Source: Schlegelella aquatica (GTDB lineage Bacteria > Pseudomonadota > Gammaproteobacteria > Burkholderiales > Burkholderiaceae_C). Taken from it: a stretch of DNA of 64,000 nucleotides. Position 1 is the stretch's first letter. Each line of letters begins with the position of its first letter. A program made the translations under genes and the position numbers. The stretch is taken from assembly GCF_026013905.1 (NCBI RefSeq), contig NZ_CP110257.1, positions 434,001-498,000 of the forward strand, in the 5' to 3' direction. Below are positions 28,167-39,189 of the stretch, one piece after another. Under the pieces are notes generated by a model. That model made no database searches. It was not told the DNA's origin and saw only the letters and a program-made list of their open reading frames with translations.

Positions 28167-29023
28167 GCGTGCAGCGGTGGGCCGAGGGCGCACGGGTCGA
28201 CGTCCTCGTTCCGACTCGCCAACGGCCGGCGGCACTGGCCGCCACGCTCGCCACCCTCGTCGGGCAGCAGTACCGGGGCTTCGACGTCATCGTCTCCGAC
28301 CAGTCCGACGGCGACGCGAGCTACGACTGCGGCGAGGTGCGCTCCGTCGTGCGGCTGCTGCAAGCGCGCGGGCACCGCGTCACGTTGCAGCGCAACCTGC
28401 CGCGCCGCGGGCTCGCGCAGCAGCGGCAGTTCCTGCTGGACCACTCCACCGCGCCTTATGTGCTCTATCTCGACGACGACGTGCTGCTCGAGCCGGAGCA
28501 GATCGGCCGCATGCTGGCGGCCCTGCGAGAGGCGGGGTGCGGCTTCGTGGGCAGCGCGGTGATCGGCCTGTCCTTTCGTGACGACGTGCGGCCGCACCAG
28601 CAGGCGGTGGAGTTCTGGGACGACCGTGTCGAGCCCGAGCGCGTGCGGCCCGGCACGCCGGCCTGGCAGCGGCATCTGCTGCACAACGCCGCCAACCTCT
28701 GGCACGTGCAGCAGCGGCTCGCACCGGGCGAGACCCGGCTCTACAAGGTGGCTTGGGTCGGCGGCTGCGTGATGTTCGATGCCGCCAAGCTGCGCGAGTG
28801 CGGGGGCTTCGACTTCTGGCAGGAGCTGCCGCCGGAGCACTGCGGCGAGGACGTCTGGGCCCAGTTGCGCGTGATGGAGCGCCACGGCGGCTGCGGCCTG
28901 ATGCCCTCCGGCGCCTACCACCAGGAGCTGCCCACCACCGTGCCCTGCCGCGAGGTGGACGCGCCCCACGTCCTGGGCCGCCCGCGCGCGGCGACCGAGC
29001 CCGCGCTCGGGGCCGCCGCATGA
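28163..29023 (+). CDS. family 2 glycosyltransferase
   Basis: 286 aa. GT-A fold: the N-terminal VDVLVPTRQRPAALAATLAT, the nucleotide-sugar/metal DxD in VLYLDDDVLLEP, and the catalytic region WVGGCVMFDAAKLRECGGFD ... HCGEDVWAQLRV. No membrane helix, so it is a soluble inverting transferase acting at the inner face of the membrane. Coupled by 4-bp overlaps to both DUF4254 (upstream) and GT9 (downstream). Donor and acceptor unknown. Confidence 0.85.
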   Translation: MSVQRWAEGARVDVLVPTRQRPAALAATLATLVGQQYRGFDVIVSDQSDGDASYDCGEVRSVVRLLQARGHRVTLQRNLPRRGLAQQRQFLLDHSTAPYVLYLDDDVLLEPEQIGRMLAALREAGCGFVGSAVIGLSFRDDVRPHQQAVEFWDDRVEPERVRPGTPAWQRHLLHNAANLWHVQQRLAPGETRLYKVAWVGGCVMFDAAKLRECGGFDFWQELPPEHCGEDVWAQLRVMERHGGCGLMPSGAYHQELPTTVPCREVDAPHVLGRPRAATEPALGAAA

Positions 29024-30186
29024 GACACGGCGGGCTCTACGAGGGGCTGGGCCGGCCGGTCGAGGGCGTCGCCTCCATCGCAGTGCTGCGGGCCAACGCC
29101 GTGGGCGACTTCATCGTCGCGACACCGGCCCTGCACGCGCTGCGCGAGGCGTACCCCGACGCACACATCAGCCTGCTCGGCCGGGCCTGGCATGCGCAGT
29201 TCCTGGCCGACCGGCCCTCGCCGGTGGACGAAGTGATCGTCATTCCACCGACGCCCGGCGTGGGGTCGCCACCCGGCGAAGCGGCCGACGCGCGCGCGCA
29301 GGAGCGCTTCTTCCAGGCGATGCAGGAGCGCCGCTTCGACCTCGCCCTGCAACTCCATGGAGGCGGGCGCTACAGCAACCCCTTCGTGCGCCGTCTGGGG
29401 GCACGTCTGACGGCGGGCTTCCACACGCCGGGCGCCGAGCCGCTCGACCGGATGTTGCCGTACCGCGAGCTCTACCCCGAGCTGCTGCGGCTGCTCGAAG
29501 GCGTGGCCCTGGTCGGGGCCTTCGGCCGCACGGTCGAGCCGCGCCTGGTCGTCACCGCGCGCGACCGCGCCGAGGCCGACGCCGCCGTGCCCCCCGGGGG
29601 CGGCCCGCTGGTGGTGCTGCAACCCGGTGCCACCGACCCGCGGCGGTGCTGGTCGCCGCAGCACTTCGCGCGGGTGGGCGACCACTTCGCGGGCCTCGGG
29701 GCCAGCATCGCGGTCAACGGCACCCGCGACGAAGCCGCCGCCGTGCGAGCGGTGATCGACGCGATGCACCATCGCGATCGCGCGATGGATCTCACCGGCC
29801 GCTTGTCCCTCGGCGGGCTGCTCGGGCTGCTGGAGCGTTCGCGCCTGCTCGTGTCCAACGACACCGGGCCCATGCACATGGCACGCGCGCTGGACGTGCC
29901 CACCGTGGCCGTCTACTGGATCGGCAACCTGCCGGGCCACGGCCCCACCAGCAGCGCCCGGCATGCCGTGGCGGTGTCCTGGCGATTGGATTGCCCCACC
30001 TGCGGGCGCAACTGCATCGGGGTGGACTGCGGGCACGACGCCTCCTTCGTGGACGACGTCGCGCCCGAGGAAGTCATTGCGTTGGCCCAGCCGCTGTACG
30101 AGGGGCCGGCTCCGGCCGATGCCATGCTGCCGGAAACGCGGGAAGAGCCGGACCCTCGGGCGCCGCGGGCGGGGCAGACAAGGTGA
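29020..30186 (+). CDS. family 9 glycosyltransferase (heptosyltransferase-like)
   Basis: 388 aa GT-B protein. N-terminal IAVLRANAVGDFIVATPAL and C-terminal [25 protein letters not shown] plus VVLQPGATDPRRCWSPQHFA are the GT9 hallmarks of ADP-heptose:LPS transferases (WaaC/F/Q). A Cys-rich stretch near 325-345 (DCPTCGRNCIGVDCGHD) is typical of one GT9 subgroup. The start overlaps the GT2 stop. Its last 113 bp are overlapped by the convergent second GT9 gene, so its Pro-rich C-terminal ~37 residues share DNA with that gene's tail. Likely transfers a heptose-like sugar to LPS core or another glycan (inference). Confidence 0.85.
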   Translation: MRHGGLYEGLGRPVEGVASIAVLRANAVGDFIVATPALHALREAYPDAHISLLGRAWHAQFLADRPSPVDEVIVIPPTPGVGSPPGEAADARAQERFFQAMQERRFDLALQLHGGGRYSNPFVRRLGARLTAGFHTPGAEPLDRMLPYRELYPELLRLLEGVALVGAFGRTVEPRLVVTARDRAEADAAVPPGGGPLVVLQPGATDPRRCWSPQHFARVGDHFAGLGASIAVNGTRDEAAAVRAVIDAMHHRDRAMDLTGRLSLGGLLGLLERSRLLVSNDTGPMHMARALDVPTVAVYWIGNLPGHGPTSSARHAVAVSWRLDCPTCGRNCIGVDCGHDASFVDDVAPEEVIALAQPLYEGPAPADAMLPETREEPDPRAPRAGQTR

Positions 30187-31237
30187 TCGCCTCGGGGCGC
30201 CAGGGCTCCTTCAGCACCTCCTGCACCGCCGACAACACGTCCTCGGGCAGCACACCGGCCGACGCCGGGCGTCCGGCCTTCAGCGGCTCCACGCAGCGAT
30301 GGCGTTGCGCGTCGAGCGGGGCCCAGCGCACGCGGTCCGTCGCGAAGAAGATCACCACACTCGGCAGACGCAGCGCGGCCGCGATGTGCGCGACGCCCGT
30401 GTCGTTCGACACCAGCAGGCGAGACCGCGCGAGCAGCGCGGCGAGCGCACCTACGGACAAGTCCCGCGCGGCATTGACGGCCCGCGCGGCCATCATGCGG
30501 CGCACCGCTTCGGCCAGGCGCTGTTCTGAGGCGTCACCGGTCAGCACCACCTCGAAGCCCCTGCGAGCCAGCGCATCACCCACCGCCGCGAACCGGTGCG
30601 GCGGCCAGCGCTTCTCGGGCTGACGCGCCCCCGGGTGCAGGCACACGAAGCGCCCGGGCACGAGCCGCGCCAGGTCGGGGTGACGCGCCAGCTCCTCGGT
30701 GTCTCGCGCGAGCAGGGGGAAGACCACGCGATCGTCCGGCCGCTCGTCCAGCGGTCCGCCCAGGCACTGCACGAGTCTCAAGTGCCGATGCACCTCGTGG
30801 ATGCCGTCGGGGTACTGCAAGGCGATGTCGAGCCCCTCCCACGAACCGCCCGCCGGGAAGAAGCCCGCCGTCGTGCGGGCTCCGATGGCGCGCACGATGC
30901 GGTTCGACAGCGGCCCGCTGCCGTGCATCTGCAACGCGAGGTCGAAGCCGCGCGCCTGCATGCGGGCCGCCCACGCCTCGAACACGGCCTGCGGCGCAGG
31001 GCGCTCGGGCAACTGGGGATGACCGTCGAACTCGATGAACTCATCCACCCACGGCGACAGGCGCGCGGCGAAGTCCCTCGCCCACGGCAGGCCCACCAGG
31101 GTGATGTGCGCGAGCGCAAAGCGCTGCCGCAGTGCGCGCAGCGCGGGCGTGGCGCACACCATGTCCCCGAGCTTGAGCGCGCGGAACACGCACACCCGTC
31201 TCGGGGCCGCGTGTGTCGGTGGATGTGTGATCCCCAT
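30074..31237 (-). CDS. family 9 glycosyltransferase (heptosyltransferase-like), second copy
   Basis: 387 aa. Same family as its convergent neighbour: [20 protein letters not shown] at the N terminus, [20 protein letters not shown] and [20 protein letters not shown] in the nucleotide-sugar half. The two copies are clearly diverged, so they are not a recent duplication. AGGAGCAGGACAG precedes the ATG at 31237. The C-terminal ~37 codons lie inside the other GT9 gene; the conserved domain ends before the overlap. Transcribed against the DUF4254-GT2-GT9 run, so the four genes are two units of one probable glycan locus. Confidence 0.85.
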   Translation of the reverse strand: MGITHPPTHAAPRRVCVFRALKLGDMVCATPALRALRQRFALAHITLVGLPWARDFAARLSPWVDEFIEFDGHPQLPERPAPQAVFEAWAARMQARGFDLALQMHGSGPLSNRIVRAIGARTTAGFFPAGGSWEGLDIALQYPDGIHEVHRHLRLVQCLGGPLDERPDDRVVFPLLARDTEELARHPDLARLVPGRFVCLHPGARQPEKRWPPHRFAAVGDALARRGFEVVLTGDASEQRLAEAVRRMMAARAVNAARDLSVGALAALLARSRLLVSNDTGVAHIAAALRLPSVVIFFATDRVRWAPLDAQRHRCVEPLKAGRPASAGVLPEDVLSAVQEVLKEPWRPEAITLSAPPAAPEGPALPAFPAAWHRPEPAPRTAAGPTQ

Positions 31238-31353
31238 CTGTCCTGCTCCTGGTGAGGACGCCGAGCAATCCCCGTGCCCTGCGAAAGCGATGCCGGCCGA
31301 CCCGGGGCGGGCGCGCTATGTGCCGGGCGAAGGGCGGTTCACCAGGAGGCCCC

Positions 31354-32565
31354 ATGAAAGCACTGTGCTGGCACGGCAAGAAGGACGTGCGTTGCGAGAC
31401 CGTTGCCGATCCGCGCATCGAGGAGCCTCGCGACGCCATCGTCAAAGTCACCAGCTGCGCCATCTGCGGCTCCGACCTGCATCTGTTCGACGGCTTCATG
31501 CCCGGCATGAGGGAAGGCGACATCCTCGGCCACGAGTTCATGGGCGAGGTGGTCGAGGTCGGCCCCGGCAACAAGAAGCTCGAGGTCGGCGACCGCGTGG
31601 TCGTGCCTTTCACCATCTGCTGCGGCGAATGCGATCAATGCCGCCGCGGCAACTGGTCGGTGTGCGAGCGCAGCAACCGCAACAAGTCGCTGGCCGAGAA
31701 GGTCTTCGGCCACACGACGGCCGGGTTGTTCGGCTACACCCATCTCACCGGAGGCTACCCCGGCGGCCAGGCCGAGTACGTGCGCGTGCCCTACGCAGAC
31801 GTCGCCCCCGTGAAGGTGCCCGCCGGGCTGACCGACGAGCAAGTGCTCTTCTTGGGCGACATCCTCCCCACGGGCTGGCAGGCGGCCGTGCAATGCGAGA
31901 TCGAGCCCACCGACACCGTCGCGGTCTGGGGTGCCGGCCCGGTCGGACAGTTCGCCGTGCGCAGCGCGCTGATGCTCGGTGCTCGGCAGGTCGTGGCGAT
32001 CGACCGTCTGCCCGACCGGCTCAGCATGGCCGCCGCCTGCGGCGCGCTCACGATCAACTTCGAGGAGGAAAGCGTGCTGGAGCGCCTGGCCGAGTTGACC
32101 GGCGGCAAGGGCCCCGAGAAGTGCATCGACGCCGTCGGCCTCGAGGCGCACGTGCCGCGCTCGCTCGACTCGCTCTACGACCGCGCCAAGCAGGCGCTGA
32201 TGTGGGAGTCCGACCGGGCTCACGTGCTGCGAGAAATGATCTATGCATGCCGGCCGGCGGGGATCCTCTCGATCCCCGGGGTGTACGGGGGCGTGGTGGA
32301 CAAGATACCGTTCGGCGCGGTGATGAACAAGGGCTTGACCATCCGCACCGGCCAGACGCACGTCAACCGCTGGGCCGAGGACCTGCTGCGCCGCATCGAG
32401 GAGGAGCAGATCGATCCCTCCTTCGTGGTCACCCACACGGTCGCCCTCGAGGACGGACCGCAGATGTACGAGACCTTCCGCGACAAGCACGACGGCTGCA
32501 TCAAGGTCGTCCTGAAACCCGGCGTCTCGAGCCGCGCCACCTTCGATGAAAGGCCACGCCCATGA
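31354..32565 (+). CDS. zinc-dependent alcohol dehydrogenase, glutathione-independent formaldehyde dehydrogenase-like
   Basis: 403 aa MDR enzyme. Catalytic zinc site [13 protein letters not shown] with GHEFMGEV; structural-zinc Cys cluster [19 protein letters not shown](P) loop [17 protein letters not shown] long insertion ([20 protein letters not shown]) after the cofactor region is typical of the FDH/threonine-dehydrogenase-like group. AGGAGG precedes the ATG at 31354. Its stop overlaps the next gene (ATGA 32562-32565). True substrate (formaldehyde, other aldehyde or alcohol) is not determined by sequence. Confidence 0.85.
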   Translation: MKALCWHGKKDVRCETVADPRIEEPRDAIVKVTSCAICGSDLHLFDGFMPGMREGDILGHEFMGEVVEVGPGNKKLEVGDRVVVPFTICCGECDQCRRGNWSVCERSNRNKSLAEKVFGHTTAGLFGYTHLTGGYPGGQAEYVRVPYADVAPVKVPAGLTDEQVLFLGDILPTGWQAAVQCEIEPTDTVAVWGAGPVGQFAVRSALMLGARQVVAIDRLPDRLSMAAACGALTINFEEESVLERLAELTGGKGPEKCIDAVGLEAHVPRSLDSLYDRAKQALMWESDRAHVLREMIYACRPAGILSIPGVYGGVVDKIPFGAVMNKGLTIRTGQTHVNRWAEDLLRRIEEEQIDPSFVVTHTVALEDGPQMYETFRDKHDGCIKVVLKPGVSSRATFDERPRP

Positions 32566-33152
32566 GCCGATCCTCCATCACCTATCTCTCCCGCCCCGAG
32601 CCCGAAAGGCGCCGCCCGCCGCCCGCGCCCACGCGCTACGTGCGTTCCGCACCGCGCAGCGTGGCGCGAAGCCTCGGCTGGTTCAGCCTGGCGCTGGGCG
32701 CCGCGCAATGGCTGCGTCCGCACCACGCTGCCCGGGCTGCCGGCGTGCCCGGGTGGGCCCCCGTGGTCAAGGCGTGGGGCCTGCGCGAGATGCTCGTGGG
32801 CGCCGGCGTGCTGCTGACGCTTCGCCCGGCGGCCTGGATGTGGGCGCGCGTCGCGGGCGACGTGCTCGATCTCGCGACGCTCGGGCTCGGCCGCGAGCCG
32901 GCGCAGCACCGTCGCCACCGCGCCGCGTTCGCGGCGGTGCTCGGCCTCGCCGCGGTGGACGTGTGGTGTGCTCGCGCGCTCAGCGTCGAGCAGCGCCGCC
33001 GCGAGCAGCCCTGGTACGACTACAGCGACCGCAGCGGCTTCCCGCGCGGCTTGCAGGCCGCTCGCTCCGCCGCGGCCTGGGTGCCCGACGACCTGCGGCG
33101 GCGTCCCGCCTTGCAACCACAGGCCCAGCCGGGAGCCCAGGCCCGGGCCTGA
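32562..33152 (+). CDS. small membrane protein of unknown function, co-transcribed with the alcohol dehydrogenase
   Basis: 196 aa. After a basic N-terminal ~40 residues come three to four hydrophobic stretches ([57 protein letters not shown]), then a polar tail containing [15 protein letters not shown]. This resembles DUF4267-like or 'cyclase/dehydrase'-associated membrane proteins, but I am not certain of the family. Start fixed by the 4-bp overlap with the dehydrogenase. Function unknown. Confidence 0.65.
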   Translation: MSRSSITYLSRPEPERRRPPPAPTRYVRSAPRSVARSLGWFSLALGAAQWLRPHHAARAAGVPGWAPVVKAWGLREMLVGAGVLLTLRPAAWMWARVAGDVLDLATLGLGREPAQHRRHRAAFAAVLGLAAVDVWCARALSVEQRRREQPWYDYSDRSGFPRGLQAARSAAAWVPDDLRRRPALQPQAQPGAQARA

Positions 33153-33214
33153 AGGCCCGGCGCCCGGCCGCCCACCCCGGGCGACGCCCACGGCACGACA
33201 AGAGCAAGAAAAGA

Positions 33215-33244
33215 GACGGGCAGCCCCTGGCGGGGCTGCCCGTC
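33215..33244 (-). terminator. rho-independent terminator for the TetR-TPR operon
   Basis: A perfect 13-bp stem, GACGGGCAGCCCC (33215-33227) with GGGGCTGCCCGTC (33232-33244), TGGC loop. Read on the minus strand, it is followed by TCTTTTCTTGCTCTT (33200-33214 region), a good U-rich tail. It lies ~180 bp beyond the TPR gene's stop; a C5-GAAC-G5 palindrome (33374-33387) sits between. No T-run follows on the plus strand. Confidence 0.7.
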
Positions 33245-33426
33245 GGGCATTGGCGGGCAAGACCGCAGCGCCGGGTTGCGGCGGGGTGCGGTGGGCGGGC
33301 GGGGGAGCCGGCCTCCCACTGCTTCGTGGGCTTGCCCGAGCACAGTATCGGCACGAGCCGCTCGCTGTGGAGTCCCCCGAACGGGGGTGAAATCCCTCAT
33401 CCAGGTGTTCAAACGTCACGCTCGCA

Positions 33427-34209
33427 TCAGTCCTGCAGCGCGAGCGCGGCGACTTCCGTGCCGAGCCGTTCGGCAGCGTCCAAGGGGGCCACGCCGGCCG
33501 CCTCCCGGTAGAGCGCCTCCGCGCGCGGCACCGCGTCGTCGCCCTCGAGCATCAACAGCCCTTGCGCGTACTCGATGCGGCCGAAGACGGCGCGCGGGTT
33601 CAGCCGAAGGCCCCGCTCGAACATCTCGATCGCCGCGGCGGAGGTGGCCCCCACCGACCGTGCGATGAGCGTGCCGAGCTTGTCGATCACCTCCGCGCGC
33701 AGGGTGCCGAGCCCGAAGTGCGCCTCCGCGTGGTGGGGCCGCAGCTGCACCGCACGCTCCAGCGCCGTCTGGATCTGCACGACCATCTCCTGGGCCACTG
33801 CCGCGGTGGCCTGCACCGCCTGCGCGTAGCGGCCCATCGCGTGCGCCTGCCAGTACCACGCATCGGCATCCTGCGCGTTCTCGCCGTTCCTGCTGCGCGC
33901 CCACTGCGCCACTTCCAGCAGCAACTCCAGCTTGCGCCTTTCCGTGGGCTCGATGAAGGTCGCATACAGCGCCTGCGCGCGGCAGGCCACCGCCAGCCCG
34001 GCGGGCCCGGCCGCGTGTCCCGCCTCCAGGGCCTCGCCCCAGCGCCCGGCATGAAAGAGCGCCCACGCACGCTGCACCGTGCGCTCCTCGGGCCAGGGCA
34101 GGCCGTCTCCCCGGTGCAGCGCCTCCCAGTGGCGTGCCAGGTGTCCGTCGTCCCGCACGAATGCCGCGTACTCGTCGGCATGAAGCGTCCAGTCCTGCAT
34201 GGCCTTCAT
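33427..34209 (-). CDS. TPR-like repeat protein
   Basis: 260 aa, helical. Tetratricopeptide-like units are best seen at about residues 130-215 (QTALERAVQLRPHHAEAHFG, AIEMFERGLRLNPRAVFGRI, ALYREAAGVAPLDAAERLG); the N-terminal half has weaker helical repeats (ERTVQRAWALFHAGRWGEAL). No signal peptide. The ATG at 34209 has GGAG four nt upstream and overlaps the TetR stop (34206-34208), so the two are translated together. Probably a protein-interaction scaffold; partner unknown. Confidence 0.75.
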   Translation of the reverse strand: MKAMQDWTLHADEYAAFVRDDGHLARHWEALHRGDGLPWPEERTVQRAWALFHAGRWGEALEAGHAAGPAGLAVACRAQALYATFIEPTERRKLELLLEVAQWARSRNGENAQDADAWYWQAHAMGRYAQAVQATAAVAQEMVVQIQTALERAVQLRPHHAEAHFGLGTLRAEVIDKLGTLIARSVGATSAAAIEMFERGLRLNPRAVFGRIEYAQGLLMLEGDDAVPRAEALYREAAGVAPLDAAERLGTEVAALALQD

Positions 34210-34871
34210 CCTTCTCCGGCCGCGCGGTAGCGGCTGGCCAACTCCGTCAAGTGCGCCTTCTGCCCCGGCTCCAGGTAGGGCAGCAGCAGGCTCAATACAT
34301 GGTAGGCGCCGCGGGCCAGTGCGCCTGCCGCGCTTTGCGGTTCCAGCGCCTTGCGCGGGTCCCGCACGTACTCGTAGCTCAGCCAGTACGTCAGCACCAC
34401 CACCATCGCATCGGCCACCGGTTCGGCCTCGCGCGGGTCGATGCGCACGGCTTGCCGCGCGGCCAGGCCGTCGAGCACGGAGCGCACCGCACCGGCCTTG
34501 TGTTTGAGCACGAACTGGAAATGCGTCTCCAGCCGACGGTTCTTGCTCAACAGGTCGTTGAGATCGCGGTAGAGGAATCGGTACTGCCAGATCAGCTCGA
34601 ACAGCATGTGGAAGAACAGCCACGCGTCTTCCACGTCGCGCACCTGTTCCGCGGCGGCCAGCAGTTCGTGCAGCGAAGCTTCGTAGCGGTCGAACAGCGC
34701 GTTGATCAGCTCGTCTTTGGCAGGGTAGTGGTAGTACAGGTTGCCCGGGCTGATGCGGACCTCGGCCGAAATCAAGGTGGTGGAGACGTTGGGCTCGCCG
34801 AAGCGATTGAACAGCTCGAGCGTGACGTCCAGGATCCGCTCGGCCGTTCGTCGCGGTTTCTTCGCTTGCAT
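34206..34871 (-). CDS. TetR/AcrR-family regulator
   Basis: 221 aa. N-terminal helix-turn-helix at ~15-60 (RILDVTLELFNRFGEPNVST, EVRISPGNLYYHYPAKDELI); the C-terminal ligand/dimer domain (FELIWQYRFLYRDLNDLLSK) matches a TetR subgroup common in Burkholderiales. The start MQAKKPRR at 34871 fits the domain boundary; the longer frame is noise. Divergent from an ABC exporter operon, which is a plausible regulatory target by the usual TetR arrangement; no clear palindromic operator is seen in the 185-bp gap. Confidence 0.9.
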   Translation of the reverse strand: MQAKKPRRTAERILDVTLELFNRFGEPNVSTTLISAEVRISPGNLYYHYPAKDELINALFDRYEASLHELLAAAEQVRDVEDAWLFFHMLFELIWQYRFLYRDLNDLLSKNRRLETHFQFVLKHKAGAVRSVLDGLAARQAVRIDPREAEPVADAMVVVLTYWLSYEYVRDPRKALEPQSAAGALARGAYHVLSLLLPYLEPGQKAHLTELASRYRAAGEG

Positions 34872-35041
34872 GGCTGAACCTGTCTCCTCGCGCTGCGGGC
34901 TTCTGGCCACCCGGGCTGCGCGCTGCATCGGGCCCTGGCGTGCCGGGGGCGCGGCGGGCCGTGCGCCTCTTTCGGCCAATCTAGCAAAAAAGTGGGGGCG
35001 GCGCCGTGCGCGGGCCCGCTGCACGCCGTGGCCCGCCTGCC

Positions 35042-35047
35042 TACAAT
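35042..35047 (+). promoter_or_regulatory. -10 hexamer TACAAT just before the ABC exporter ATG
   Basis: TACAAT matches the sigma70 -10 consensus at five of six positions and ends nine nt before the ATG at 35057. Transcription from it would start at or within two or three nt of the ATG, giving a leaderless or near-leaderless mRNA; no Shine-Dalgarno is present. The -35 region (CTGCAC, 35019-35024) is weak. Confidence 0.5.
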
Positions 35048-35056
35048 CCACGCGCC

Positions 35057-36013
35057 ATGCCAGCCGTCAGCTTCCAGCACGTCTCCAAGACCTATCGCTC
35101 CTCGCGGGGCGACGTCCATGCCTTGACCGATGTCAGCTTCGACATCCAGCAAGGCGAGTTCTTCGGGTTGCTGGGGCCCAACGGCGCGGGCAAGACGACG
35201 CTCATCAGCATCCTGGCCGGTCTGGCCCGAGCGAGCGCCGGCCGGGTCGAGGTGCACGGCCACGACGTGGTCGCCGACTACGCGGCCGCGCGGCGCCAGC
35301 TCGGTATCGTGCCGCAGGAGCTGGTGTTCGACCCGTTCTTCACGGTGCGCGAAGCCCTGAGGCTGCAGTCCGGCTACTTCGGGGTGCGGCGCAACGACGA
35401 CTGGATCGACGAGCTGCTCGTCAACCTCGGGCTGGCCGACAAGGCCAATGCCAACATGCGCCAGCTCTCCGGCGGCATGAAGCGCCGGGTGCTCGTCGCG
35501 CAGGCGCTCGTGCACCGCCCCCCGGTGATCGTGCTCGACGAGCCGACCGCCGGCGTGGACGTGGAGCTGCGCCAGACGCTGTGGCAGTTCATCGCCCGCC
35601 TCAACCGCGAAGGCCACACGGTGCTGCTGACCACGCACTACCTCGAGGAAGCCGAGGCCCTGTGCCACCGCATCGCGATGCTCAAGAGCGGGCGCGTGGT
35701 GGCGCTCGACAAGACCTCGGCGTTGCTCGCCGGCACGGCCAGCACCATGCTCAGCTTCAAGACCGAAGGCGAACTGCCGCCGACTCTCGCCGATCGCGCC
35801 CGTTGGGTGGGGCGCATCGTGCAGATCAAGGCCCACGATGCCCGCGAGGTCGAGGACATCCTGCGCCAGCTGCGCATCTGCGGCTGCCCCGTCGAAGACC
35901 TGGAGATCGGCCGCGCCGATCTCGAAGACGTGTTCCTGGAGATCATGCAAGCCGACACTTCGCCCGCAGCCTTCTACGACGTGCCTTCGGCGCCCCGGGA
36001 GCGGGTTCGATGA
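35057..36013 (+). CDS. ABC-2 type transporter, ATP-binding subunit (YadG-like)
   Basis: 318 aa. Walker A GPNGAGKTTLI, Q-loop region GIVPQELVF, signature LSGGMKRRVLVAQAL, Walker B VIVLDEPTAGVD, switch His in LLTTHYLEEAE. After ~235 a C-terminal extension ends RADLEDVFLEIMQ, as in YadG/NodI/drug-export ATPases. Encodes the energy subunit of an exporter with the next gene (ATGA overlap 36010-36013). Substrate unknown; the divergent TetR gene suggests inducible export of a toxic or envelope compound. Confidence 0.9.
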   Translation: MPAVSFQHVSKTYRSSRGDVHALTDVSFDIQQGEFFGLLGPNGAGKTTLISILAGLARASAGRVEVHGHDVVADYAAARRQLGIVPQELVFDPFFTVREALRLQSGYFGVRRNDDWIDELLVNLGLADKANANMRQLSGGMKRRVLVAQALVHRPPVIVLDEPTAGVDVELRQTLWQFIARLNREGHTVLLTTHYLEEAEALCHRIAMLKSGRVVALDKTSALLAGTASTMLSFKTEGELPPTLADRARWVGRIVQIKAHDAREVEDILRQLRICGCPVEDLEIGRADLEDVFLEIMQADTSPAAFYDVPSAPRERVR

Positions 36014-36792
36014 GGCCCGGTCCCGAAGCCACCCGCTGGGCGGGGGTGCGCACGCTCTTCTACAAGGAGGTGCTGCGGTTCTGGAAGGTCAGCTTCCAGA
36101 CGGTGGCCGCTCCGGTGCTCACCGCGGTGCTGTACCTGCTCATCTTCGGGCACGTGCTCGAAGACCACGTCCGCGTCTACGACAAGGTCGGCTACACCAG
36201 CTTCCTCATCCCGGGGCTGGTGATGATGAGCGTGCTGCAGAACAGCTTCGCCAACAGTTCGTCATCCCTCATACAGAGCAAGATCACCGGCAACCTCGTG
36301 TTCCTGCTCGTCACGCCCTTGTCGCACTGGGCCTGGTTCGCCGCCTACGTCGGCGCTTCGGTCGTGCGGGGGCTGGTGGTGGGCCTGGGCGTCTTCGTCG
36401 TCACGGTGTGGTTCGCGCCGCCCACGTTCGCACAACCGTGGTGGATCGTCGTCTTCGCGGTGCTGGGCGCCGGCATGCTGGGCTCGCTGGGCCTGATCGC
36501 GGGCCTGTGGGCCGAGAAGTTCGACCAGATGGCCGCCTTCCAGAACTTCATCATCATGCCGATGACCTTCCTGTCCGGCGTGTTCTATTCGGTGCACTCG
36601 CTGCCGGGCTTCTGGCAGGCGGTGAGCCACCTCAATCCCTTCTTCTACATGATCGACGGTTTCCGGCGCGGCTTCTTCGGCGTGAGTGACGTGTCGCCGT
36701 GGCTGAGCCTGGCGATCGTGGCCGGCAGTTTCCTCGTCGTGGCCGGGCTGGCGCTCCATTTGCTGCGCTCGGGCTACAAGATCCGGCACTGA
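36010..36792 (+). CDS. ABC-2 type transporter permease (YadH-like)
   Basis: 260 aa with six hydrophobic segments. Typical ABC2 membrane domain: LFYKEVLRFWKVSFQTVAAP near the N terminus, QNSFANSSSSLIQSK, and the C-terminal signature FQNFIIMPMTFLSGVFYSVH followed by PFFYMIDGFRRGFFG. Overlaps the ATPase gene by 4 bp, so it forms a two-gene exporter. Confidence 0.9.
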   Translation: MRPGPEATRWAGVRTLFYKEVLRFWKVSFQTVAAPVLTAVLYLLIFGHVLEDHVRVYDKVGYTSFLIPGLVMMSVLQNSFANSSSSLIQSKITGNLVFLLVTPLSHWAWFAAYVGASVVRGLVVGLGVFVVTVWFAPPTFAQPWWIVVFAVLGAGMLGSLGLIAGLWAEKFDQMAAFQNFIIMPMTFLSGVFYSVHSLPGFWQAVSHLNPFFYMIDGFRRGFFGVSDVSPWLSLAIVAGSFLVVAGLALHLLRSGYKIRH

Positions 36793-36868
36793 CCGCCCGG
36801 CCGGCCGAGGAGCGACGCCCGCTTCCCGGGAGGATGTTGCGCAGCACGAAGAGCAGGGCGGGATGAGC

Positions 36869-36874
36869 GATAAT
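36869..36874 (+). promoter_or_regulatory. -10 hexamer GATAAT seven nt before the BolA-family ATG
   Basis: GATAAT is close to TATAAT and ends seven nt before the ATG at 36882, so the transcript would begin at or one nt before the start codon. No Shine-Dalgarno sequence is present. The -35 position is not recognisable. Confidence 0.5.
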
Positions 36875-36881
36875 CGCCCGC

Positions 36882-38531
<1,650 letters not shown>

Positions 38532-38532
<1 letters not shown>

Positions 38533-39185
38533 TGTCCGCGCAGCCCCTGCTCACGCTCGCCCTCTCGAAGGGGCGCATCTTCGAGGAGACCTTGCCTTTG
38601 CTGAAGGCCGCCGGCATCGAGGTCACCGAGGACCCGGAGCGCTCGCGCAAGCTGATCCTGCCGACGACGCAACCGCAGGTGCGCGTGGTGCTCGTGCGCG
38701 CCACCGACGTGCCCACCTACGTGCAGTACGGTGCAGCCGACCTGGGCGTGGCGGGCAAGGACGTGCTGCTGGAGCACGGCGGCCAGGGCCTGTACCAGCC
38801 GCTGGACCTGCGCATCGCGCGTTGCCGCATGAGCGTGGCGGCCCGGGCCGACTTCGATTACGCGCAGGCCGTGCGGCAAGGCTCGCGCATCCGCGTGGCC
38901 ACCAAGTACACCACCGTGGCCCGCCAGCATTTCGCCGACAAGGGCGTGCACGTGGACCTCATCAAGCTCTACGGCTCGATGGAGCTGGCGCCCCTCACCG
39001 GCCTGGCCGACGCGATCGTGGATCTCGTGTCCACCGGCAGCACGTTGAAGGCCAACCACCTCGTCGAGGTCGAGAAGATCATGGACATCTCCTCGCGCCT
39101 CGTCGTCAACCAGGCGGCGCTCAAGCTCAAGCGCGAGCCGCTCGCCGACCTGATCGACCGTTTGTCCCTCGCCATCGAAAGGTAA
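38532..39185 (+). CDS. hisG: ATP phosphoribosyltransferase, short form
   Basis: 217 aa catalytic subunit only. Condenses ATP and PRPP in the first step of histidine synthesis. Motifs [35 protein letters not shown], and [18 protein letters not shown] (PRPP-binding). The ~70-residue C-terminal regulatory domain of long HisG is absent, so it should need HisZ, which is not in this window. Overlaps murA by one base; hisD follows by 4 bp. Confidence 0.95.
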
Positions 39186-39189
39186 GACC

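Noticed and set aside
26248-33152. genomic island
   Set aside because: Gene order is accessory-looking but I see no tRNA, direct repeats, integrase or obvious base-composition shift at the borders.
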